Source of the DNA: Acidobacteriota bacterium
GTDB taxonomy: Bacteria > Acidobacteriota > Terriglobia > UBA7540
Assembly (NCBI GenBank): GCA_021838785.1
Contig: JAKCCV010000002.1
Location: forward strand, 239,209-303,208
Direction: 5' to 3'
DNA length: 64,000 nucleotides
Positions 51,460 through 59,432 of this stretch are shown here, in pieces. The notes below the pieces were generated by a model. It did no database searches. It was not told the DNA's origin and worked only from the letters and a program-made list of their open reading frames with translations. How positions within the stretch are numbered: position 1 is the first letter of the stretch; every line of letters begins with the position of its first letter. The position numbers and the translations under genes were made by a program.

Positions 51460-53466
51460 TTAGTTAATCTTGACCAATGACCCCTTGACGCTCACCAAGC
51501 CGTCGCTTTCCACGGTTTGGGAAGCGTTGGCTTTACTGGAAATCGAGATGTTCGCCTCGTGGCTCATCGTGGTGCCGGCTTTGTTGGTGAGAGAAGTTCC
51601 CGCCTCATTCGTCAGGTCGGTGCCGGCTTTGTTGGTGAGCGACGTGCCCGCCTCCGCGTTAAGCGAGGTTCCTGCCTTGATTTTGACGGAGCCACTGACC
51701 TCAATGCTGAGGTTGCCGGAAACCTTCAGCGTAAAATTGCCGGACACCGTTTGCGCGAAGTCCGCCTTGTTGGTATGCGTTTCATTGCCGGTGACGGTCA
51801 GGTCTCTTTTCCCTTTCACCTCGTGCGATTCATTGCCCTCTTGGACCGCGATGATGCGATTGCCCTTGGCGACGGTGAGGCTATCGTCTGCCTCCTGAAT
51901 GGTCGCGGAGCGCGATTTCTGGACGGTGCGAGTCTCGCTCCCGAGCACTTGGACGGACAGGTCTTTTTGAGCGTGAAGGTAAACCTCCTCGGAGCCGGCT
52001 TTATCTTCAAACCTCAACTCGTTAAAGCCGTTCCCTCCCTTGGTGGAATTGGTCTTCACGGTGCTTTTGGATTGCTCCCCGGGGAGGGAGTAAGGAACCA
52101 CTTGCTGCGCGTTATAGACGCACCCGGTGACCAGCGGGCGGTCCGGGTCGCCGTCCAGAAAGCTGACGACGACTTCCTGTCCCAGGCGCGGGATAAACAG
52201 ACTACCCCAGCCTTTGCCCGCCCAGCCCTGCGCCACGCGAACCCAGCAAGAGGAGGTCTCATCGCGGGCTTTGTCCCGGTCCCAGTGAAATTTCACTTTG
52301 ATGCGGCCGTACTGGTCGGTCCAAATTTCCTCGCCCGCTTTGCCCACCACCACCGCGGTCTGAGTGCCGGGGATTTTGGGGCGCGGGGTTTGAAGGAGCG
52401 GACGGTAAGGCGTCTTGGCGGGAATCGCCTCAAAGGTGTTGGAGTAGTCCTGAGCGGTGGCGCGATGCGTCACGGAGAGCAGAACATATTCGGTATTCAC
52501 ATCCCGGCGGTAGTGGTCTGAGAGCGTGAACTTGCAGCCGGGCTGAAAGGCTCGGCAGGTGCTGACGCCACGCAAAATGGTGCGTTGAGCCTCGAAGGCG
52601 CTCAGGCGTTTATCGGCCACGTCGCTTCCCTCGGTGGCGGTGGCGTATCGGCCGGGATACTCGTAGATGGCGGGCGGCGTGTCCGTGTGGAGCGCGTGCG
52701 CCATAGGGCTGATGGACTCGGCGTGGGGCGTGGTCGCCTCGCTCAACAAGCTGGTGGAGGGGGTGGTGAAATTATAGTCGTTGGCTTGGTAATGGATGGG
52801 CGCGACCGAGTGCTCGAGCGAACATTCCAGAACGGCGTCAAGTTCTTCCCGCGACGCCTGCCGCGGCCGCAGCCGAACGACGTCGAGACCCGGACAACTC
52901 AGGTACGCCGAGGGGTCATCGGCCACGACCAACGTATGCCGATCGGACTGGTGCTCGAAAAAGTAAAAGATGCCTTCTTCCTCCATCAGGCGGGAAACGA
53001 AGGCCAAGGAAGTTTCCTGATACTGCACGCAGTATTCGCGCGAACGGTAACTGCCCTTGAGCGCGTTTTTGTAATGGCCGCACTCCGGCTCGGAAAAAAT
53101 CTGCTGGAGGATATCCGGCGTCGTTTTGTTTTGAAAGATTCGGGAATCCGACTTGAGCGTCAGCAGCCACAACCAGGGTCGCAGGTCGGCAAAATAGGTG
53201 GTGAAGCGCGCGTCCTTGCCCCCTTGCGCGAACCGGCTAATGACGCCGTTGATATACCGAGCTTTGGAGCCTGGCAAAAGCAAGCTGACCGTGGCGTCCT
53301 TGCCCACAATGGCCGCGGGGTCGAGCGAGTCGTCCGTTGAGCTGAGTTCGAGTTGGAAGTGAAAGAGGCCGGAGATGCGTTCTTCTCCCTCCAACCGCCC
53401 CACCATCAGCTTGTTCTCGCCGAGCGGCGTGGTGATGCGAAGCCAACCTGATTGAACAAAGGCCAT
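51460..53466 (-). CDS. vgrG: Type VI secretion VgrG spike protein
   Basis: A 668-residue trimeric spike protein. The gp27-like part has GEERISGLFHFQLELSSTDD and YRSREYCVQYQETSLAFVSR. The gp5-like OB fold has VVVGKAGEEIWTDQYGRIKV and RVAQGWAGKGWGSLFIPRLG. The C-terminal beta-helix includes short repeats (AGTSLTNKAGTDLTNEAGT), extending the needle. No enzymatic extension is present. Its neighbours, tssG upstream and MORN, PAAR-like and SPOR downstream, agree with a type VI spike operon. Confidence 0.95.
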   Translation of the reverse strand: MAFVQSGWLRITTPLGENKLMVGRLEGEERISGLFHFQLELSSTDDSLDPAAIVGKDATVSLLLPGSKARYINGVISRFAQGGKDARFTTYFADLRPWLWLLTLKSDSRIFQNKTTPDILQQIFSEPECGHYKNALKGSYRSREYCVQYQETSLAFVSRLMEEEGIFYFFEHQSDRHTLVVADDPSAYLSCPGLDVVRLRPRQASREELDAVLECSLEHSVAPIHYQANDYNFTTPSTSLLSEATTPHAESISPMAHALHTDTPPAIYEYPGRYATATEGSDVADKRLSAFEAQRTILRGVSTCRAFQPGCKFTLSDHYRRDVNTEYVLLSVTHRATAQDYSNTFEAIPAKTPYRPLLQTPRPKIPGTQTAVVVGKAGEEIWTDQYGRIKVKFHWDRDKARDETSSCWVRVAQGWAGKGWGSLFIPRLGQEVVVSFLDGDPDRPLVTGCVYNAQQVVPYSLPGEQSKSTVKTNSTKGGNGFNELRFEDKAGSEEVYLHAQKDLSVQVLGSETRTVQKSRSATIQEADDSLTVAKGNRIIAVQEGNESHEVKGKRDLTVTGNETHTNKADFAQTVSGNFTLKVSGNLSIEVSGSVKIKAGTSLNAEAGTSLTNKAGTDLTNEAGTSLTNKAGTTMSHEANISISSKANASQTVESDGLVSVKGSLVKIN

Positions 53467-53591
53467 GAAGGTTCCTCAATGGCTAAAAATCAGACCTTCC
53501 GCCGCGCGCTCGCTTCTGTCACCGATTCAAGCCCAAACCTCGCTTGCGGCCGGGGTGGGCGATGCCACGCCCGGTTGCAGTGGACCGCCGC

Positions 53592-54680
53592 TCATGCGAC
53601 CGGCCCTTCATAATCAGGCGCGGGGCGCAAGGTCACTTGAGCATTCTCCGGCCCTGACGGCTGGGATTTGAGCCAGGAAGTCCAGCCGAGGTGGGTTCGC
53701 CCCAACCTGGATTCGGGAACTTCCGAGGCCAAGAGCTTGAGCTTGAACTGAAAGTCCAATTCGGTTCCAGCATAAAACCGGCTCCATTGGCATAACGGCC
53801 CAAACGCCGAGCCGTTGGGCAGCAGATCGAGAAGTTGGAGGTACGTGAGCGGCCCCAATTCCACTTCAAAGCCGGCGGCTTGGTCCCAGGCGCGCGTGCC
53901 GAGCGCGGCGCCTTGACCCAATGCCGCGCGGCCCAGACGAGTCCAATCCTCCGGCTCGAGCGCGCGCCATTTCCCGAGAAAAGGCTTCACGGCGGCCGGA
54001 ACTTGAAAATAATCCGAAAGAATTCGCTCCAGCCCTGCCGCCGAGCGCGGCTGCTGCCAAATAAGGCCGGAGTAAAACAGCAAGGCGCGGTCGGGAATCC
54101 CCATGCGGCGGCGCAGCGACGGCACTCCCAGACCCGACAACGAGTAGAGATATTCCGTGATAGGAGACTGTTCGGGAGACCTCAACGTAAGCGCCACGCG
54201 ATGCATCTTGTTCGCGCGATACATCAGGGCAATGAGGCGATGGTGGAAAATGTCCAGAAAGTCCCGCAGGCCGGTGTCGTGGCGCTGAATGCGCTCCAGC
54301 AGAAACTCGGTGAAAGGAAGAGGCAGCGGGCCTTCAGCACCGGCGAGGCTCAGAAAATTCACGATGACCGTGGGACGCGAGTTAGGGCCGCGCGGCGGCT
54401 CGATTTCCTGAAGGTCGCTGGCGGGGAAATCGAGGGTGACGTTGGACCGGAAGCGGGCGGCTTCCTGGTCGGCGTCGGGCCCTTGACCGATGGGCACGCT
54501 GTCGGGATACATCATCTCCAGCAGGCGAACGGCTTGATAAAAATCGAATTTGTAGCCCTCCGCCCAAAGCCAATCTCTGACCGAGCTTTTCGACCCCCAA
54601 CCAAATTCAGGCAAGCTTTCATCCTCCGCTGCGCGGCGCGTGGGCCCGTTTACAGGGCCGGCAGGCGAGCGTGGGCTCAT
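53592..54680 (-). CDS. tssG: Type VI secretion baseplate subunit TssG
   Basis: A 362-residue protein of the TssG/VasB family (baseplate wedge with TssF and TssK). Recognisable motifs are FDFYQAVRLLEMMYP, RFRSNVTLDFPASDLQEIE, GAEGPLPLPFTEFLLERI, and FLDIFHHRLIALMYRANKM. It starts the minus-strand segment tssG-vgrG-MORN-PAAR. tssF, which usually precedes tssG, is absent upstream; only about 270 bases of non-coding sequence lead to a reductase gene on the other strand. The remaining type VI genes must be elsewhere if the machine works. Confidence 0.93.
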   Translation of the reverse strand: MSPRSPAGPVNGPTRRAAEDESLPEFGWGSKSSVRDWLWAEGYKFDFYQAVRLLEMMYPDSVPIGQGPDADQEAARFRSNVTLDFPASDLQEIEPPRGPNSRPTVIVNFLSLAGAEGPLPLPFTEFLLERIQRHDTGLRDFLDIFHHRLIALMYRANKMHRVALTLRSPEQSPITEYLYSLSGLGVPSLRRRMGIPDRALLFYSGLIWQQPRSAAGLERILSDYFQVPAAVKPFLGKWRALEPEDWTRLGRAALGQGAALGTRAWDQAAGFEVELGPLTYLQLLDLLPNGSAFGPLCQWSRFYAGTELDFQFKLKLLASEVPESRLGRTHLGWTSWLKSQPSGPENAQVTLRPAPDYEGPVA

Positions 54681-54831
54681 AGGGCGCCGGCGCCGCTGCT
54701 ATCAGGGTAGCCTATCATAGCATTCCGCGTTTTGGCGGGAAACGGGGTTTCCGGGCGGCGTGACGCGCGGCGGCAGGCGACGACCGAGGTTGACGCTCAG
54801 AGCCGGCGCGCCTGATGCAGAGCTTATGGCG

Positions 54832-54846
54832 CGGCCATCTTGGCCG
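54832..54846. repeat. REP-like hairpin, inverted copy
   Basis: cggcca-tct-tggccg is the exact reverse complement of the hairpin at 34467-34481. It lies upstream of tssG and of the reductase gene. Confidence 0.7.
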
Positions 54847-54953
54847 TGTTGCGGCACGGGCAGGACACCCGCGCCACGCCGGACATTGTAACGGAGTGTC
54901 GAACGTGCCACACTGGAACAAGGCAGAGCAGTTGATAACCGCGGGAGGCGATG

Positions 54954-55919
54954 ATGAAACGAAGGAATTTTTTAGCGGCGAGCGCCGCCGCGGCCGGCGC
55001 CGCGCTCGCGCCGCGATTTGCCATGAATGCGAGAGGCACGGCAGGCGGGCCGGGCGACTTTCGCCCCATTCCCCAGCGGCCTCTCGGCAAGACCGGATGG
55101 AAGCTGTCCATTCTCGGCATGGGCGGGATTGTGATTATGGGCGCAACCCCCGCCATCGCCAACAACACGGTGGCGGAGGCGGTGGATGCCGGCATCAATT
55201 ATTTTGACGTTGCGCCAAGCTACGGCGATGCGCAGCAACTCTTGGGGCCGGCGCTCAAACCTTATCGGGAGCGAGTCTTTTTGGCGTGTAAAACGGGAGC
55301 ACGGGACCGTGCCGGCGCGGCAGCAGCGCTTGATGAATCGCTGAAGCTGCTCAAGACCGACCACGTGGACCTTTACCAGTTTCATGCGCTGACGACGACC
55401 GAAGACGTGGATCGAATAATGGCGCCCGGTGGCGCGATGGAAGCTTTTGAGGCGGGCCGCAAGGCGGGAAAACTGCGATGGATCGGTTTTTCGGCGCATT
55501 CTCCCGAGGCGGCCCTGGCGGCCCTTGACCGCTATCCGTTTGACACGGTGCTGTTTCCCGTCAACTTCGTGCTGACGTCGCGGGAGAATTTCGGCCCGCA
55601 GGTCATTGCCCGCGCCCACGAGAAAGGGGCGGGAATGCTGGCCATCAAGGCGATGGCCAAGGGCCGATGGCCCGCGTCGTTGCACGGCCGAGCGCGACCG
55701 AATCCGAAGGAGTGGTATGAGCCCTGCTCGGTTCCGGAGGAGGCGGCGCTGGCGCTGCGCTGGACGCTCTCGCAGAACATCACGGCCGCCATTCCGCCGG
55801 GCGATGAACGCTATTTCCCGCTGGCCATGTACGTGGCGCAAAATTTCCGCCCCATTCAACCGGAAGAAGAGAAGCTCCTCATGTCCCACGCTCGGAACGT
55901 GCAGCCGATCTTTGGTTAG
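54954..55919 (+). CDS. TAT-exported aldo/keto reductase
   Basis: A 321-residue aldo/keto reductase with a twin-arginine leader (MKRRNFLAASAAAAGAALAP). The barrel shows the catalytic set: D in GINYFDVAPSYG with the Tyr three residues later, Lys in LACKTGARDR, and His in YQFHAL. It also has ILGMGGIVIMG and KLRWIGFSAHSPEAAL. Exported members of this family are common in some phyla; substrates are unknown. GGGAGGCG precedes the start (an ATG one codon upstream, 54951, is also possible). Confidence 0.85.
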   Translation: MKRRNFLAASAAAAGAALAPRFAMNARGTAGGPGDFRPIPQRPLGKTGWKLSILGMGGIVIMGATPAIANNTVAEAVDAGINYFDVAPSYGDAQQLLGPALKPYRERVFLACKTGARDRAGAAAALDESLKLLKTDHVDLYQFHALTTTEDVDRIMAPGGAMEAFEAGRKAGKLRWIGFSAHSPEAALAALDRYPFDTVLFPVNFVLTSRENFGPQVIARAHEKGAGMLAIKAMAKGRWPASLHGRARPNPKEWYEPCSVPEEAALALRWTLSQNITAAIPPGDERYFPLAMYVAQNFRPIQPEEEKLLMSHARNVQPIFG

Positions 55920-56026
55920 GCCGGAAGCACCCGGGGCCGTCGGGCCGTGTCAGGCTGTCCAACCATCCGTTTCGCGTGCCGCGGAGGTTGGGCGACGAAC
56001 CCGCGACAGAAAGGGCACCGTCGCGG

Positions 56027-56581
56027 CTACCGGCGCGCGACCGAACCCGCCCGGGCAAGGTCTTCAACGTAAGCAATCATGCGCGGGTCGGACCAATCCG
56101 CCTCACCGATAATTTTCTCCGCCAAATGCCCGGTGCGGTCAATGATGTAGGTTTCGGGAATTTTGTAGGTTCCAAACCGGTGAGGCAGCGCCCAGTCCGG
56201 GTCGCGGCCAATAGGATAGGTGAGGTGGTATTGCGCGATGAATTTTTGGAGGGCGGAATAGTCGCTGTCCACGCTCACGCCCAGCACCACGATGCCGTGC
56301 CCTTGCACTTGGCGGGCAAAGGCCTCAAGGGAAGGCGTTTCATCAACGCAGGGCGGGCACCACGACGCCCAGAAATTCAGCACCACCACCTTGCCGCGAA
56401 AGTCGGAAAGCGCAATGGCGCCCTCGGGCACGCGAGGAAGGATAAAATTCGGAACCTTTTCGCCAATTTCAAGCGGGTGGGGCGCGGCCGGCCGCACGAG
56501 CAGCCACACGAGCGCGGCTAAAACCACCAATCCCCCCACCATTATCATCAGCTTGGTTTTGCGCATCAGCTCAAGCTTCAT
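56027..56581 (-). CDS. Membrane-anchored TlpA/ResA-like thioredoxin
   Basis: A 184-residue thiol-disulfide exchange protein outside the membrane. The N-terminal anchor (LMIMVGGLVVLAALVWLLVR) is followed by a thioredoxin fold with the redox motif W-C75-PP-C78 (in LNFWASWCPPCVDETPSL). It then has VVLGVSVDSDYSALQKFI and the cis-Pro IPETYIIDRTG. It may help cytochrome c maturation by reducing apocytochrome cysteines, which fits the several cytochromes in the genome. The frame is open far upstream but the recognisable protein starts at the ATG at 56581. Confidence 0.88.
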   Translation of the reverse strand: MKLELMRKTKLMIMVGGLVVLAALVWLLVRPAAPHPLEIGEKVPNFILPRVPEGAIALSDFRGKVVVLNFWASWCPPCVDETPSLEAFARQVQGHGIVVLGVSVDSDYSALQKFIAQYHLTYPIGRDPDWALPHRFGTYKIPETYIIDRTGHLAEKIIGEADWSDPRMIAYVEDLARAGSVARR

Positions 56582-56593
56582 TATAATCGCAGA

Positions 56594-57685
56594 TTGACCG
56601 ACACGATGGCAGAGATGCAGGAGGCAACGGGCGGGCGGGTTTCGGTCATCATTCCGGCGCGCAATGAGGAGCGCAACCTCGCGCGCGTCATTGGCTCGCT
56701 GGCCGGACAAGAGCGGCTCCTGGAAATCATCGTGGTGGATGACGCTTCCACCGATGCCACGGCCAGCCTTCTGCGCACCCTCCAACAGACAACGCCGTGC
56801 CTGCGCGTCGTGCGCGTGGAGAGCCTGCCGGCCGGCTGGACGGGAAAAACCCACGCCTGCGCGCTGGGCGCCGAGGCGGCCCAGGGCGACTGGTTGCTCT
56901 TCACCGATGCCGACACGGAGCACCGGCCGGGCAGCCTCGGTTATTGGGTGAAGCGCGCGGAAGGCGAAGGGTGGGACGTGGTGTCGCTTTCGCCCGGTCA
57001 GGTGGTCCACCGATGGTGGGAGAAGGCGGTCATCCCGCGCGTGTTCGTCCAACTGGCGCGATGGTATCCGTTTGAGGAGATTTCCAACCCTGCGACGGCG
57101 CGGGCGGCAGCCAATGGACAGTATCTCCTGGCGCGGCGCGAAGTTTATCTTCGGGCGGGCGGGTTTGAAAGCGTGCGAGGGGAGATTCTGGAGGACGTGC
57201 GCTTGGCGGAGCGGCTCCAAGCGGCCGGAGCGCGAATGCTTTTTCTACCCGGCGGCGATTGGGTTGAAACCCGCATGTACGCCACCTGGGGCGCGATGTG
57301 GGAGGGATGGACGAAAAATCTTTATTGGCTGGCGGAGGGGCGGTGGAAACGCGCGTTAGCCACGGTGACGGAAGCTTGGCTTTTGGAGGTGCTGCCGCCG
57401 GCGGGCGTGGTGGTGTTTGGGGCGATGAGCGTGGCGGCGCGGCGAACCGGCCTGGCGATGATTTTGGCGGTGGGCTGCCTGTTTTTGTGGCTGGCGCGGC
57501 GGGCGCGATACGCGCGTGAACTCGCCCAGCTCGGATTTGAGCGTCGCTTGGCGAATTACCAGAGCCTCGGCGGCTTGTTGATGAGCCTGCTGATGCTCTA
57601 TTCTTTTTGCGCCTATCGTCTGGGCTGGCGCATCGAATGGAAAGGAAGAGCCTACGCGCAAGCCGGCGCGGGGAAGCGGCCATGA
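56594..57685 (+). CDS. GT2 glycosyltransferase, HpnB-like
   Basis: A 363-residue membrane-associated GT2 enzyme. It has VSVIIPARNEERNLARVIGS, IVVDDASTDATASLL, LPAGWTGKTHACALGAEAAQ, LFTDADTEH (DxD metal motif), RGEILEDVRLAERLQAAG and three C-terminal membrane helices. The arrangement is like the hopanoid-associated HpnB family. The start may be 56594 or 56606. It overlaps the first pterin synthase gene by four bases (ATGA), so it is translationally coupled to the pterin operon, an unusual association. Confidence 0.82.
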   Translation: MTDTMAEMQEATGGRVSVIIPARNEERNLARVIGSLAGQERLLEIIVVDDASTDATASLLRTLQQTTPCLRVVRVESLPAGWTGKTHACALGAEAAQGDWLLFTDADTEHRPGSLGYWVKRAEGEGWDVVSLSPGQVVHRWWEKAVIPRVFVQLARWYPFEEISNPATARAAANGQYLLARREVYLRAGGFESVRGEILEDVRLAERLQAAGARMLFLPGGDWVETRMYATWGAMWEGWTKNLYWLAEGRWKRALATVTEAWLLEVLPPAGVVVFGAMSVAARRTGLAMILAVGCLFLWLARRARYARELAQLGFERRLANYQSLGGLLMSLLMLYSFCAYRLGWRIEWKGRAYAQAGAGKRP

Positions 57686-58089
57686 TTTATCTGACACGTC
57701 GAGCGGAATTCTCTGCCGCGCACTATTATCACAATCCGGAGCTCTCCCCGGAAGAAAACCGGCGCCTGTTTGGCAAGTGCAACAATCCGCACGGACATGG
57801 GCACAATTACACGCTTGAAGTCACGGTGGTGGGCGAGGTGGATGCGCGGACCGGCATGATTCTGGACGTTAAGGATCTGAAAGCCGCGCTCGAGAAGGAA
57901 GTGCTGGCGGCGATGGATCACCGGTTTTTGAACAAGGAAGTGCCGGTGTTTGCCGAAAAGATTCCGACCACGGAAAACCTTGCCGTGGAAATCTGGCGGC
58001 GATTGGCGCCCAACCTACCCGCCGGGCGTCTGTATCGGGTGCGACTGTACGAAACGCCCGACCTCTACGTGGACTATTACGGAGATTGA
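57682..58089 (+). CDS. 6-Pyruvoyltetrahydropterin synthase/QueD family, catalytically complete copy
   Basis: A 135-residue zinc enzyme that converts 7,8-dihydroneopterin triphosphate to 6-pyruvoyl- or 6-carboxytetrahydropterin. The zinc ligands are H14, H39 and H41 (in GKCNNPHGHGHNY), the catalytic Cys is C33, and D79-H80 in AAMDHRFLN completes the triad. PTTENL provides the pterin-binding Glu. The motif resembles eukaryotic-type PTPS (TGMILDV). It overlaps the GT2 stop and is followed, overlapping, by a second paralogue and then folE. Confidence 0.88.
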   Translation: MIYLTRRAEFSAAHYYHNPELSPEENRRLFGKCNNPHGHGHNYTLEVTVVGEVDARTGMILDVKDLKAALEKEVLAAMDHRFLNKEVPVFAEKIPTTENLAVEIWRRLAPNLPAGRLYRVRLYETPDLYVDYYGD

Positions 58090-58559
58090 TGGTTTTCTTG
58101 ACGCGGCGTTACCGGTTTTCCGCCTCGCATCGCCTGCACAATGAGGCGCTCGATGCGGAGGAGAACGCGCGACTCTACGGCAAGTGCAACAACCCGTTTG
58201 GCCACGGGCACAACTACGCGCTCGAAGTGACCGTCGCCGGGCCGGTCGAGACCAAAACCGGCATGGTGATGAATCTTGAAAGCTTGGATCGCGCGGTGGA
58301 AGAGGAAATCCTCGCGCCGTTCGACGAGGTGAATCTCAACCTCGACGTGGAAAGTTTGCGCGGCGTGGTGCCGACGACGGAGAATCTGTGTGTTGAGATT
58401 TTTCGCCGCCTGGACCGCCGGCTGGGCGGCGCGCCGGGCGGCCCAAGGCTCGAACGGGTCCGCTTGGAGGAAACCCCGTCCAATTTCTTTGAAGTAACGC
58501 GCGAGCCGGAGAAACGCTCCGGCGCGGAAAGCGAGTTGGCATGGCGAAACAGACCTTGA
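58089..58559 (+). CDS. 6-Pyruvoyltetrahydropterin synthase paralogue lacking the catalytic His
   Basis: A 156-residue tandem paralogue of the preceding gene. The zinc site (H14, H39, H41) and C33 in [13 protein letters not shown] are kept, as is PTTENL. The catalytic D-H pair is D79-E80 here (APFDEVNLN), so His is replaced by Glu. A variable C-terminal tail is added. It may have a different reaction (as in folate-forming PTPS-III), form a hetero-oligomer or be non-catalytic. The ATG overlaps the upstream TGA; its end overlaps folE by 19 bases. Confidence 0.85.
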   Translation: MVFLTRRYRFSASHRLHNEALDAEENARLYGKCNNPFGHGHNYALEVTVAGPVETKTGMVMNLESLDRAVEEEILAPFDEVNLNLDVESLRGVVPTTENLCVEIFRRLDRRLGGAPGGPRLERVRLEETPSNFFEVTREPEKRSGAESELAWRNRP

Positions 58560-59140
58560 TGAGCGATTCCGCAGCCCAGCGGGACGGGCTGGCCGAGCAG
58601 GTGCGCGCGATTCTGCGCCAGATCGGCGAAGACCCGGAACGCGAGGGCCTCAAGAAAACCCCGGAGCGCGTGGCCGACTCGCTGCGCTTTTTGACCAGCG
58701 GCTACACGAAGGATATCCAAAAAATTTTGAACGGCGCCATCTATGCCGTGGCTTACGATGAGATGGTCATCGTCAAGGACATCGAAATCTTCAGCATGTG
58801 CGAGCACCATTTGCTGCCGTTTTTTGGCCGCTGCCACGTGGCCTATGTTCCCACCACCCGAGTGATTGGCCTGAGCAAAATTCCTCGCCTGGTGGACGTG
58901 TTTGCGCGCCGCCTTCAACTGCAAGAGCGATTGACCACCGAGATTGCTGAGACCATCATGCAGGCCATCCAGCCGCAAGGCGTGGGGGTGATTATTGAGG
59001 CGCGGCACCTGTGCATGATTATGCGCGGCGTGGAAAAGCAAAACTCCATTGCCGTCACCTCCTCCATGCTGGGCGTCTTCCGCGACAACGAGCAAACGCG
59101 CGGGGAGTTCCTGCGGCTGATTCGTGAGCGCGGCGCGTAG
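58541..59140 (+). CDS. folE: GTP cyclohydrolase I
   Basis: Converts GTP to 7,8-dihydroneopterin triphosphate, the substrate of the two upstream pterin synthases, and also the first step of folate and queuosine synthesis. The 199-residue product has [17 protein letters not shown], the zinc-ligand [43 protein letters not shown] and [15 protein letters not shown] (third zinc Cys). All active-site residues are present. It overlaps the second pterin synthase gene by 19 bases and closes the operon. Confidence 0.95.
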   Translation: MAKQTLMSDSAAQRDGLAEQVRAILRQIGEDPEREGLKKTPERVADSLRFLTSGYTKDIQKILNGAIYAVAYDEMVIVKDIEIFSMCEHHLLPFFGRCHVAYVPTTRVIGLSKIPRLVDVFARRLQLQERLTTEIAETIMQAIQPQGVGVIIEARHLCMIMRGVEKQNSIAVTSSMLGVFRDNEQTRGEFLRLIRERGA

Positions 59141-59205
59141 CGTGGTGCGTCGAACGCTGCTTCACCACGCTGCGACGTGGCGCTGGCGTCCCACGCGGGT
59201 CAGAC

Positions 59206-59224
59206 CACGGCCAGGAGGGCCGTG
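59206..59224. repeat. REP-like hairpin
   Basis: cacggcc and ggccgtg form a perfect 7-base stem around a 5-base loop. It belongs to the same general group as the hairpins at 34467 and 54832. Confidence 0.55.
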
Positions 59225-59432
59225 CCACGAACGGTAAACTCCGACTCGCCCCACGAGCGGCATCGTCACCGGCGCGTAATCTCCGGTCATCGCGCCGTCT
59301 TGCCGAGCCCAGCGAAAAATCCCCGCACTGATTTTCCGGTCAACGCAGGAAGGCGTTGTTCGTGGGCCGCCGGGTTCGTCTTTCTTGAGGCGCCCGAGGG
59401 CCCAAAATGGTCTTGCCCTCGGCGCCATAGGG

